Part shown: in pieces, positions 1-6,915 of the stretch
How the letters are laid out: each line of letters begins with the position of its first letter
How positions within the stretch are numbered: the stretch's first letter is position 1
Source: Legionella genomosp. 1
Lineage (GTDB): Bacteria; Pseudomonadota; Gammaproteobacteria; Legionellales; Legionellaceae
Direction: 5' to 3'
Assembly (NCBI GenBank): GCA_945889365.1
Contig: CAMDBQ010000002.1
Coordinates: 1 to 26,063, forward strand
Length of the DNA: 26,063 nucleotides
Program-made: the position numbers and the translations under genes
The notes under the pieces: model-generated
What the model was told of the DNA's origin: nothing
The model's database searches: none
The model's input: only the letters and a program-made list of their open reading frames with translations

Positions 1-123
1 ACTGCCACACAAAACCACAAATAAAATCTCAATGAGTGGGTACAATTTTTTTCTGGAAATACGTGGATCGGGTAATTTAGAAAAATAAACGTCAAATCCT
101 ATGTGCCCAACCTCATGCATCAT
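1..123 (-). mobile_element. ISAs1-family transposase, N-terminal part (runs off left edge)
   Basis: An open minus-strand frame starts at ATG 121-123 (a second ATG follows at once) and stays open to base 1, giving 41 residues. Residues 15-39 carry the arrangement F-S-K-L-P-D-P-R-I then R-K-K-L-Y-P-L and E-I-L-F-V-V-L-C-G. This resembles the N-terminal DDE-associated domain of ISAs1-family (H-repeat-type) transposases, which begin with a DPR motif, a basic patch and a hydrophobic helix. An in-frame TGA lies three codons upstream of the ATG, so the start is well bounded. The catalytic part and the far terminal repeat are outside the window, so I cannot say whether the element is intact. The near end of the IS should lie between 124 and about 340; I could not identify its terminal repeat. 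The family call rests on recognition of a short motif. Confidence 0.7.
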
Positions 124-203
124 GCCACCTCATCACAATTCGAATGTGGTATTTGATCTTGTTTTTTACTGTTCGTCAAATAAATCGAAATCTAATAACC
201 ATG

Positions 204-227
204 TTGTTTGGCCAAGGCCCAACCTAC
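204..227 (+). repeat. Hairpin-forming repeat, copy 1
   Basis: This 24-base segment contains TTGTTTGGCCAAGGCC followed by CAACC and TAC. It matches the reverse complement of 2451-2476, with 16 consecutive identical bases and then two single-base indels. Each copy can fold through TTGG-CC/GG-CCCAA around an AA turn. It resembles the short REP-like palindromes with GTAGGTTGGG-type edges dispersed in many gammaproteobacterial genomes. It lies between the transposase start and the lipoprotein promoter. Confidence 0.6.
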
Positions 228-282
228 AACAGGTTGATCAAATTTTAATGCGACAGCCGTGTGGTCAAGTGTTCCTTCAAGC

Positions 283-310
283 TTGACGTCCTTATTAATG
301 TCTGTTATTT
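283..310 (+). promoter_or_regulatory. Candidate sigma70 promoter for the envelope module
   Basis: TTGACG at 283-288 is a near-perfect -35 box. It is followed after 16 bases by TTATTT at 305-310 as a possible -10. A perfect TATAAT at 324-329 is 35 bases from this -35 and would need its own weak -35, so the exact -10 is uncertain. The ribosome-binding sequence AAAGGGA at 334-340 precedes ATG 345. No other promoter-like sequence was seen before the downstream two genes. Confidence 0.4.
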
Positions 311-344
311 TTCTGATCTTATTTATAATAATTAAAGGGATGTA

Positions 345-1415
345 ATGAAGTTTAAAGCATGGATTGGCTTGACTATATTAGCCTTGGGGCTCTCTGCTTG
401 TTCCAACCTGGGTTCTGTGGCATTGCCTCCAGATAGGCTGGCCTTCAATGGTTCATTATCAAATAGTGATGAACAACAATCCCTGTTGAATATTGTTCGG
501 TTGCGATACACAGACTCTCCTTATTTCTTAGCTGTAAATAATGTCGTGTCTCAGTTTAACTTTGGTAGCAGTTTTGGCACCAATATTGCCAACGCAGCCC
601 CTCCACCAGCGCTGCTGGGATCAGCTACCGCGAATTTTAATTATAGTGAGGCGCCTACCATTACTTACACCCCATTGCAGGGCGAAGATTACGTTAACCG
701 CTTATTAACGCCCATTGATTTAGATGTTGTGTACATGTTATTCCGCTCAGGCTGGAGCGTGCACCACCTCTCACCGCTTTTGGTTCAGCGCATGGGTGAG
801 TATGAAAACGCGGTTTTGGCATCCAGACCCATATCAGGTCGCATACCGGTTTATAAACCCTTCAAGAAAGTTGCTGGCGTGTTCCGTCATCTGCAAGATG
901 CCGAGAATCTGGTGATTAGCAAAGACAGGATCAATGGCGTATTCGCAATTAAAGTGAGGATCAAACATTATAGTCAATTATCTACGGAGGATCGTTCAAT
1001 CCTGTCTCACTTCGGTGTGACTGCGAGCTCGCCGCAGTTATGGTTTGTGAGTACACCGTCCAAAGAAAAAAATAACGTGTTCCTTGAAACGAGAACGATG
1101 TTAGGCATGCTTTATTATTTGTCGAAGGGTGTAGTTGTGCCCGAGTATGACATTGAACATAGGCAGGCACTCATGACTTATTATAAAGATGGAAAAGCAT
1201 TTGACTGGGCAACTGTGGTGAATGGTGTGATTCGTGTTCGATCATGCCGCTCTAAACCGAGCAACGCCTATGTTGCGGTACCTTACAGAGGCTCATGGTT
1301 CTATATTTCACAGAGCGATTTTAACTCCAAAGAAACCCTGAACTTGCTGTCGATCATGATGGGAATTTATCAAGGGAAAATTCAGAGCACGATGCCTGTC
1401 TTTACCGTGAGTTAA
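345..1415 (+). CDS. Predicted outer-membrane or periplasmic lipoprotein of unknown function
   Basis: The 356-residue product has a basic N terminus, a hydrophobic stretch and a lipobox L-S-A-C with Cys19 as the predicted lipidated residue. AAAGGGA lies just upstream of the ATG. The mature part has no motif whose function I recognise. A segment around residues 47-66, N-I-V-R-L-R-Y-T-D-S-P-Y-F-L-A-V, resembles a recurring motif of uncharacterised proteobacterial lipoproteins. Aspartate at -2 or +2 is absent and Ser follows the Cys, which fits export to the outer membrane. The gene is the first of three same-strand genes; the next starts 24 bases after its stop and encodes an outer-membrane barrel, so a shared envelope role is plausible. 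Function is unknown; the lipoprotein call is strong. Confidence 0.85.
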   Translation: MKFKAWIGLTILALGLSACSNLGSVALPPDRLAFNGSLSNSDEQQSLLNIVRLRYTDSPYFLAVNNVVSQFNFGSSFGTNIANAAPPPALLGSATANFNYSEAPTITYTPLQGEDYVNRLLTPIDLDVVYMLFRSGWSVHHLSPLLVQRMGEYENAVLASRPISGRIPVYKPFKKVAGVFRHLQDAENLVISKDRINGVFAIKVRIKHYSQLSTEDRSILSHFGVTASSPQLWFVSTPSKEKNNVFLETRTMLGMLYYLSKGVVVPEYDIEHRQALMTYYKDGKAFDWATVVNGVIRVRSCRSKPSNAYVAVPYRGSWFYISQSDFNSKETLNLLSIMMGIYQGKIQSTMPVFTVS

Positions 1416-1439
1416 TCAACCATATGAAAAGGAAAAGAC

Positions 1440-2159
1440 ATGAAATTGTTTAAGTGGGGGTTCATTGCAGTGCTTATGTCTAGCAGTGCTGCTCATGCAA
1501 TCAACCCTATGCCTGGCTGGTATGCGGGGTTTAACCTAGGCGCCAGTCAGGCACCTGCGAGCCATTACATTCTAGTCAATCCCCTTAATGACCAAGTGGC
1601 TGGAACGGGCACCTTGTACTATTCACGACTAGGTAGCGTAGGGGGGCAGCTTGGATATCGGGTGGATCACCTCCGTGCAGAAGGGGAAGTTTTTTACAAC
1701 AACAACTTCTACCGCAACATGAGAATAGAAGGCGTTAACATTCCCAATGACCATGCCGATTCGACTAATCCTTTGCAGTTAAACGGATATACAAATACCT
1801 ACGCCTTCATGCTTAATGGGTATTATGATTTCTTTGCTCGTGATTATACCACCAAGCTGGTGCCTTACGTTGGACTGGGGGTGGGTTATGCCCATTTTGA
1901 AAATAATATACAGTTTTTGTATGAAGGTACGGTTATCGCTGGCTCGGTTCACAACGAGCTAACGAATAGCGCTGCAGGGCAAGGCATTGTGGGATTGAGT
2001 TACTATTTGACTGACTACACGGCATTCAGTTTGGACTTCCGCTATTTTGCATCCTTGCAGGGTTCAAATGTGGTGGGCACTGAGGTGAATAAGTTTGATA
2101 ACCGTCCAGAACTTTATAGCGTGAATTTCACATTTAATTCATCATTTAATCTTGGTTAG
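1440..2159 (+). CDS. Outer-membrane beta-barrel protein (OmpA/opacity-porin-like fold)
   Basis: The 239-residue protein begins with a Sec signal peptide ending A-H-A near residue 20. The mature start G-W-Y-A-G-F-N-L-G-A is the first-strand pattern of small eight-stranded barrels of the OmpA-like/opacity class. Further barrel strands alternate polar and hydrophobic residues: the V-G-G-Q-L-G-Y-R strand, the Y-V-G-L-G-V-G-Y strand and the A-F-S-L-D-F-R-Y strand. The chain ends Y-S-V-N-F-T-F-N-S-S-F-N-L-G with an aromatic-rich final strand, as BAM substrates usually do. There is no C-terminal peptidoglycan-binding OmpA domain. AAGGAAAAG lies upstream of the start. It sits between the lipoprotein and the small Cys-rich protein. 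Its role (structural, adhesin or surface antigen) cannot be told from sequence. Confidence 0.85.
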   Translation: MKLFKWGFIAVLMSSSAAHAINPMPGWYAGFNLGASQAPASHYILVNPLNDQVAGTGTLYYSRLGSVGGQLGYRVDHLRAEGEVFYNNNFYRNMRIEGVNIPNDHADSTNPLQLNGYTNTYAFMLNGYYDFFARDYTTKLVPYVGLGVGYAHFENNIQFLYEGTVIAGSVHNELTNSAAGQGIVGLSYYLTDYTAFSLDFRYFASLQGSNVVGTEVNKFDNRPELYSVNFTFNSSFNLG

Positions 2160-2172
2160 TGAGGGGAACACA

Positions 2173-2454
2173 ATGGGTTGCAAAAAAAAATTAATATATT
2201 GGGTTAACAGAATGGTTGGTGTTGCGGTGTTAACTGGATGTGGGTTATCAGCAGCTTTTGCATGCACGGACAGTATTTGTGAGGCAAGCCCTGGGCATCA
2301 TTGTGTTCAAGATGAGACTTCAAAGGTGTGGGCCTGCCAGCCCCCGGTACCTAAGAAATGCGTACCGACACCAGCACCAGCACCAGCAGCAAAAGCAACA
2401 CCAAAAGCAACGCCAGCACCAGCACCAGCACCAGCACCCACTCCAGCATCGTAG
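2173..2454 (+). CDS. Small exported Cys-rich protein with Pro/Ala tail
   Basis: I place the start at ATG 2173, seven codons inside the longest frame, because GAGGGGA at 2161-2167 is well spaced from it. The 93-residue product has a Lys-rich N terminus and a hydrophobic segment. That segment offers two processing sites: a lipobox L-T-G-C (Cys23), and an A-F-A signal-peptidase-I site before Cys31. The middle (31-63) holds five cysteines at 31, 36, 44, 55 and 63, suggesting a disulfide-bonded domain. Residues 64-93 are nearly all Pro, Ala, Thr and Lys, encoded by CACCAG-type repeats. The tail resembles a flexible wall-spanning linker. The stop codon lies inside repeat copy 2. I do not recognise the family. 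It is probably co-transcribed with the two genes upstream. Confidence 0.7.
   Translation: MGCKKKLIYWVNRMVGVAVLTGCGLSAAFACTDSICEASPGHHCVQDETSKVWACQPPVPKKCVPTPAPAPAAKATPKATPAPAPAPAPTPAS
2369..2442 (+). repeat. Low-complexity CACCAG/AAAGCA tandem array inside a gene
   Basis: Imperfect hexamers (CACCAG, with AAAGCA interruptions) encode the Pro-Ala tail of the small exported protein. Unit length is a multiple of three, so gain or loss of units would change tail length without shifting the frame. Confidence 0.8.
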
Positions 2455-2476
2455 GGTTGCGGCCTTGGCCAAACAA
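2451..2476 (-). repeat. Hairpin-forming repeat, copy 2 (inverted relative to copy 1)
   Basis: This 26-base segment is the inverted counterpart of 204-227. The shared core is GGCCTTGGCCAAACAA at 2461-2476, preceded by GTAGGGTTGC against GTAGGTTG in copy 1. The TAG stop of the upstream small gene (2452-2454) is part of the repeat. The two copies bracket the three-gene envelope module. Confidence 0.6.
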
Positions 2477-2657
2477 TGATGCCGACTGAAGATCATCTTG
2501 GTCCAAGGTCACAACATACGCGGGCTTAATGCTAGGGGTTGATATGTAGGATCCCACTTCTTTATATATTAAAATATCAGCAGCTCTTAAGTCCAGTAAA
2601 GGTTGTTAGGTATTAATATTCCAACACGGTCACGTCTTCGGGATGACGGGGAAGTTA

Positions 2658-3203
2658 TCAATTCTTCTTATATAACCCATAAAACACCTGCCCCGCCTTT
2701 TTCAATTTAACCTCTTCCCAGATTGCAGGATCAAGCGCCATTTCCTGAGCCGATTCCAAATAGAGTAACCCGCCAGGTGCTAGTATGGAGGTGCTTTCAA
2801 GTATGCTGATGCAGCTGGGTAAGTGGTCTTGAGAAAACGGTGGGTCAAGAAATATGATGTCGAATGGGTCTTTGGTTTGTTGCATGTAAGTGCATGCATC
2901 TTGGTTGATGGTGGCTAATTTGGGTGAATTGAACAACAAGGCAATTTTTTTCAGGTTGGCATAGGCTTTTGGTTCTTTTTCAATGAGCACGACTTTGCCG
3001 GCACCGCGTGAAAACGCCTCAAAGCCTAATGCGCCACTGCCAGCAAAGGCATCAAGGCAACGTGCATCGCGGATCGTGTTCATTAACCAGTTAAACAGGG
3101 TCTCACGAACGCGATCAGGTGTTGGCCGCAGGCCTTCTACTGCTGGGAAACTTACTTTTTTGCCGCGGTATAGGCCGCCAATAATACGAATGCTTTGGTT
3201 CAT
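2658..3203 (-). CDS. rsmD: 16S rRNA (guanine966-N2)-methyltransferase RsmD
   Basis: RsmD methylates N2 of G966 in 16S rRNA on the assembled small subunit using S-adenosylmethionine. The 181-residue protein matches the usual length and starts I-R-I-I-G-G-L-Y-R-G-K-K. It then has the family signature G-L-R-P-T-P-D-R-V-R-E-T-L-F-N-W at residues 24-39. A SAM-binding motif follows (L-D-A-F-A-G-S-G-A-L-G-F-E). The catalytic motif L-D-P-P-F, which holds the target base, is at about 119-123. Its ATG overlaps the stop of the upstream M16 gene by four bases (3200-3203), so it is translated from the protease operon. This M16-M16-rsmD order occurs in several gammaproteobacteria. Identification is firm. 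Confidence 0.95.
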   Translation of the reverse strand: MNQSIRIIGGLYRGKKVSFPAVEGLRPTPDRVRETLFNWLMNTIRDARCLDAFAGSGALGFEAFSRGAGKVVLIEKEPKAYANLKKIALLFNSPKLATINQDACTYMQQTKDPFDIIFLDPPFSQDHLPSCISILESTSILAPGGLLYLESAQEMALDPAIWEEVKLKKAGQVFYGLYKKN

Positions 3204-4510
3204 GATCGCCCCACCGTTATTTGCAATAGTTTATCTGGATTGATTTGATGCTGAAATGCTTGTTTGATGTCCGCAATACTTACAGCGTTGATGTGATCGA
3301 TATAGGTATTCAGGAAGTCTTTGGGTAAATCATAAAAGGTTATTCTGAGCAGCAGATTGGCAATATTGCGATTGCTGGCGAGTGATAAGGGAAAGCTGCC
3401 GGTCAGGTATTGTTTTGCGGCCCTGAGCTCTTGTTCGTTAGGTCCTGATTTGATCATCGATGCCAGTGTTTCACGAGCCACATCCCATGCTATTTTAGCT
3501 TGGTTATGTTTGGTTGAGAGCGAAATAATAAACGGGCCATTGCCTGGCATGGGAGAAAAGTTGCTGGATACCCCATAGGTTAAGCCCCTTTTTTCACGCA
3601 GCTCGTGGGCAAGCCTTGATTCCATCGAAGCTCCGCCCAGAATGTAATTCCCCACCTGTAGTGCGAAGTAGTCGCTATTGTGATGTGTTATCCCCAGTTG
3701 TCCCAGGCGCAGCGCCGATTGTGGCGCGTCGTGAAGTATCTCTATGTTTATTTCTTCGGCTAATGGGGGTGCCGAAGGGATAGCAGCTGCGGCCTGTCCT
3801 TTGGGTAAATCACGCGTAATGCGCTCGGCCAATTGATGTGCTGTTGCTTCATTAATGTCTCCCACCAATACAATGACGGCATTTTTACTGACAACATATT
3901 GCTGATAGAAATGACGCACGTCTTCAACTTTGAGTGCATTTACTGTCTCGGAACGACCCGCAATGGGATGTCCATAGGGATGCTTGCCATATAGAGTCTG
4001 ATAAAATGTGTTTCGTGCGATGGTATTGGGTCGTTCATTATTTTGTTTGATGCGCATTAATTGTTGATTTTTTTCGCGCAAGAATGCGTCTGCTGGGAAA
4101 TTAGGGTGGTTGATTAATAACGCAAACATGTCAGTCGCTTGTTTGAGCGCGTCAGGACGGGTCAAGGTTCTTAAGGTTAATGCCATGATGTCCTGGGAGC
4201 TGGCGCCAGAATATTGCGCGCCGGCCTCAGCAAATTTATCGGCGATTACTCCAGCATCAAGACCTCCATTGCCTTGATCCAGTAAATTTAACGTTAAGGC
4301 GCTTAACCCGAATTGAGCGCCATCGTAGGCTGATCCGGCTGCAAATGCGATGTTAATATCCAGCATTGGGACGTCAGGTGCCTGGTGAAAAACAACGTGC
4401 GCCCCTTTTTTAGTCTGCCACTCGCGGATTTCGAAAGGTTTTGCTAAAGCAGAGTGGGTGAAGATAATGAGAGCGACTATTATCATCAGGTTGGTGATGT
4501 GTGTTTTCAT
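3200..4510 (-). CDS. M16-family (pitrilysin/insulinase) protein lacking the zinc motif
   Basis: The 436-residue protein has a signal peptide (hydrophobic 7-20, ending A-L-A at 21-23) and the two-lobed M16 layout. The region that should hold HxxEH reads G-L-S-A-L-T-L-N-L-L (68-77). The three key positions are therefore Ala71, Leu74 and Asn75 instead of His, Glu and His, and it should not bind zinc. In the M16B subfamily such a subunit pairs with an active one, as in the two-chain mitochondrial processing peptidase and paired bacterial proteases. The active partner is encoded one base upstream. The C-terminal half keeps the R-L-A-H-E-L-R-E-K-R-G-L-T-Y-G-V motif (positions roughly 303-318), which helps form the substrate chamber. 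It is a periplasmic partner subunit by inference. Confidence 0.88.
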   Translation of the reverse strand: MKTHITNLMIIVALIIFTHSALAKPFEIREWQTKKGAHVVFHQAPDVPMLDINIAFAAGSAYDGAQFGLSALTLNLLDQGNGGLDAGVIADKFAEAGAQYSGASSQDIMALTLRTLTRPDALKQATDMFALLINHPNFPADAFLREKNQQLMRIKQNNERPNTIARNTFYQTLYGKHPYGHPIAGRSETVNALKVEDVRHFYQQYVVSKNAVIVLVGDINEATAHQLAERITRDLPKGQAAAAIPSAPPLAEEINIEILHDAPQSALRLGQLGITHHNSDYFALQVGNYILGGASMESRLAHELREKRGLTYGVSSNFSPMPGNGPFIISLSTKHNQAKIAWDVARETLASMIKSGPNEQELRAAKQYLTGSFPLSLASNRNIANLLLRITFYDLPKDFLNTYIDHINAVSIADIKQAFQHQINPDKLLQITVGRS

Positions 4511-4511
4511 A

Positions 4512-5831
4512 TTATTTAACTCCCTCAGGAACCAATCGCGCTTCCGTCATGTTGTTGTTCTTAAAGTAGCGTTGCGCCGTTTTTTGTATTTGTTCGGCGG
4601 TGACGCGATTCATGCGTTCAATGTATTGGTCAGCGGTTTTCCAACCCAGGCCTACCGTTTCAAGCATGCCCAACTCCACCGCTTGATCATAAATGGAATC
4701 TCGCTGAAAGGTTTTTTGTGCAATCAGTTGGGTTTTGATTCGCTGCAACGCATGTTCATTGATGCGCGTTGTTTTTAACACGTTGATTTCATGCAGCATA
4801 CCGGATTTTAACTCGGCTAATGTGTGGTTTTTGCTTGGCGTGCCCATTAAAACAAATTGGGTCTGGTCGCGTGCATAACCATTATAATTGACAACAAGTC
4901 CACTGGCGATTTGAGAACCACGCACCAGGCGTGCATTAAAGCGGGCATTGTCACCGAGGGCCAGTATGCAGTGAATGAGGTCTAATGCATACGGTGTTAG
5001 GGCTTGTTCCGGGGTTGCTGTTTTAACTGTAGGAACAGTATATCCCAGAATGATCACGGGGATTTGAGAGGGAGATTGCACGCGCACAGTTTTGAGACCT
5101 AAAGCGGGAGGCTCTTGCTGTAATTTACGTAAAGGCAGGGCGTGCTTGGCCATCGAGCCAAAATACTGTTGTGCCAATGCGTAAACCTGTGCCGCCTCCA
5201 CATCGCCGACGACAACCAACGTGGCATTATTTGGTGCATAATAACGTTGATACCAAGTTTTAGCATCGTTAACATCCATGGTTTTTAAATCGTTCATCCA
5301 GCCAATAACGGGATGATGATAAGGTGCGCCAAGGTGGGCGGCTGCTAAAAAACGCTCATAGGTTAGCGCTTGTGGGCTGTTATCCGTACGCATGCGCCGC
5401 TCTTCTTGAATGACTTTGATTTCTCGACCAAATTCATCTTTATCAATCAAGAGACGCTGCATGCGGTCGGCTTCCAGTTTAAAGCTCATTGCAAGATGGG
5501 GTGCTGCTATTTGTTCATAGTAGGCAGTATAATCAGTATTGGTCATGGCATTTAGCTGGCCGCCAACCGCTGCGACTGTCTTTGAAAATACACCGAGAGG
5601 GTATTTTTTAGTGCCTTTAAACATTAGATGTTCAAGTACGTGCGAAATGCCGGTAATGCCCCCCGGCTCGTCAGCTGAACCGACATTGTACCAAATCATG
5701 AAAACAGCAATCGGTGCGCGATGATCTTCTCTTACCAGTATTTTTAATCCATTATCCAAGGTAAACTGTTGTGTCTGTGCGAAGAGTTGGCTGGATAGTA
5801 GCGTTAATAATGTGATTAACATGATGCGCAT
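4512..5831 (-). CDS. Periplasmic zinc protease, M16B family
   Basis: The 439-residue protein has a signal peptide ending F-A-Q near residue 19. The inverted zinc motif H-V-L-E-H is at 64-68, with the third ligand in the E-E-R-R segment at 143-146, about 76 residues on, as expected for M16 metalloproteases. Glu67 is the predicted general base. A C-terminal M16 domain follows (G-Y-T-V-P-T and the L-V-R-G-S-Q-I-A-S-G-L-V segment). It is first in a minus-strand operon with the inactive M16 partner (one base apart) and rsmD. AGGA of the AGGATCC upstream serves as ribosome-binding site. It probably degrades small proteins or peptides in the periplasm as a heterodimer; the substrate is unknown. Confidence 0.92.
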   Translation of the reverse strand: MRIMLITLLTLLSSQLFAQTQQFTLDNGLKILVREDHRAPIAVFMIWYNVGSADEPGGITGISHVLEHLMFKGTKKYPLGVFSKTVAAVGGQLNAMTNTDYTAYYEQIAAPHLAMSFKLEADRMQRLLIDKDEFGREIKVIQEERRMRTDNSPQALTYERFLAAAHLGAPYHHPVIGWMNDLKTMDVNDAKTWYQRYYAPNNATLVVVGDVEAAQVYALAQQYFGSMAKHALPLRKLQQEPPALGLKTVRVQSPSQIPVIILGYTVPTVKTATPEQALTPYALDLIHCILALGDNARFNARLVRGSQIASGLVVNYNGYARDQTQFVLMGTPSKNHTLAELKSGMLHEINVLKTTRINEHALQRIKTQLIAQKTFQRDSIYDQAVELGMLETVGLGWKTADQYIERMNRVTAEQIQKTAQRYFKNNNMTEARLVPEGVK

Positions 5832-5901
5832 GATGGATCCTGAAAAAGATGGTAGAATTCCATATTTTACCCGGTTTGTATACCTTAAAGATAGAATAGC
5901 G
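5832..5901. promoter_or_regulatory. Divergent intergenic region between the M16 operon and ftsY
   Basis: Seventy bases separate the M16 protease start from the chosen ftsY start, so promoters for both operons should lie here or just inside the genes. On the minus strand there are -10-like TAAAAT and TATACA segments, but I found no convincing -35 partner. On the plus strand TATACC at about 5880-5885 is a weak -10 candidate. The exact promoters are unresolved. Confidence 0.3.
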
Positions 5902-6915
5902 ATGATTAAATGGTTTAAACGCGATCAAAGTGTGCCTGCACCTGAGCAAGCGGTTGAAACCCCTTTGATGGTTGAGTCTGACTCGCCTGGGTTTTTTTCG
6001 CGATTCAAGCGTGGTTTAAGTAAAACGCGTCATCAGTTGGGTGATGGTGTTGGACGGCTGTTGCTCGGAAAAAAAGAAATTGATGCCGCTTTGCTTGAAG
6101 AGCTGGAGACCTTGTTGATCCGTGCTGATTTGGGTATGGAGACCACACGAAGTATATTGGAACAGCTGACGGATGGCGTTGCCAGAAATCAATTGGCAGA
6201 TGGCGATGCTGTGTTTGCTGCGTTGAAAGTACGCATGCAGGCTATCTTGACATCGGTAGCGCAACCATTGGTGCCGGTAACGGGCAATCAATCACCGTTT
6301 GTTATTTTAATGGTTGGCGTGAATGGTGCTGGAAAAACAACAACCATCGGTAAGTTGGCGAAGCAATACCAGCAGGAAGGCAAAAAAGTTATGCTGGCCG
6401 CAGGCGATACGTTTCGAGCGGCCGCCGTTGAACAATTGCATGTGTGGGGTGAGCGCAATCAGATTGCTGTGGTCGCACAACATACGGGAGCGGATAGCGC
6501 ATCGGTTATTTTTGATGCCTTGCAGGCCGCTAAAGCGCGGGGTATCGATGTATTGATCGCTGACACAGCCGGGCGCTTGCATACGCAAAATAATTTGATG
6601 GACGAGTTAAAAAAAATCAAGCGGGTTCTGCATAAACTGGATCCAAATGCTCCACATGAAATCATGCTGGTTTTAGACGCCGGCATTGGCCAAAACGCGC
6701 TGAATCAGGCGCGACAATTTAACCAGGCGGTGGGTTTAACGGGGATTACGATGACGAAGCTCGATGGAACAGCGAAAGGCGGCATATTGTTTGCCATTGC
6801 CAATGAATTAGGGATACCTTTTCGTTACTTAGGCGTCGGCGAAGGCATTGACGACCTGCAGCCCTTTGATGCATCCCAATTTGTTAATGAGATTTTTAAT
6901 CATGATCACATTTAA
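5902..6915 (+). CDS. ftsY: Signal recognition particle receptor FtsY
   Basis: FtsY docks the SRP-ribosome complex at the inner membrane and hydrolyses GTP together with Ffh. I use ATG 5902 (337 residues, M-I-K-W-F-K); a longer frame from 5812 would run across the divergent protease start and lacks family similarity. A short, weakly acidic and basic N-terminal A region (1-30) precedes the N domain (about 30-120) and G domain (130-337). G motifs are visible: G-V-N-G-A-G-K-T-T at 139-147, D-T-F-R-A-A-A at 169-175, D-T-A-G-R-L at 221-226, T-K-L-D-G at 285-289. The usual D-A-S-T-G-Q-N segment reads D-A-G-I-G-Q-N. The A region is much shorter than in Escherichia coli. The stop overlaps ftsE by 14 bases, indicating coupled translation. 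Confidence 0.95.
   Translation: MIKWFKRDQSVPAPEQAVETPLMVESDSPGFFSRFKRGLSKTRHQLGDGVGRLLLGKKEIDAALLEELETLLIRADLGMETTRSILEQLTDGVARNQLADGDAVFAALKVRMQAILTSVAQPLVPVTGNQSPFVILMVGVNGAGKTTTIGKLAKQYQQEGKKVMLAAGDTFRAAAVEQLHVWGERNQIAVVAQHTGADSASVIFDALQAAKARGIDVLIADTAGRLHTQNNLMDELKKIKRVLHKLDPNAPHEIMLVLDAGIGQNALNQARQFNQAVGLTGITMTKLDGTAKGGILFAIANELGIPFRYLGVGEGIDDLQPFDASQFVNEIFNHDHI

Noticed and set aside
107..123. HEVGH (HExxH) metalloprotease-like motif on the minus strand
   Set aside because: It is at residues 3-7 of a short frame whose following residues match an ISAs1 transposase N terminus; an HExxH at the extreme N terminus has no protease context.
101..286. 61-codon plus-strand frame
   Set aside because: It runs antisense to the transposase start and through the repeat; composition is not protein-like and it has no ribosome-binding site.
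2351..2557. Minus-strand frame with a Val-Leu repeat that looks like a membrane segment
   Set aside because: It is the antisense reading of the CACCAG array; the hydrophobic run is a by-product of the Pro-Ala codons.
5812..5901. Longer ftsY start giving 30 extra residues
   Set aside because: It overlaps the divergent protease start and its leader; the residues do not resemble an FtsY N terminus.
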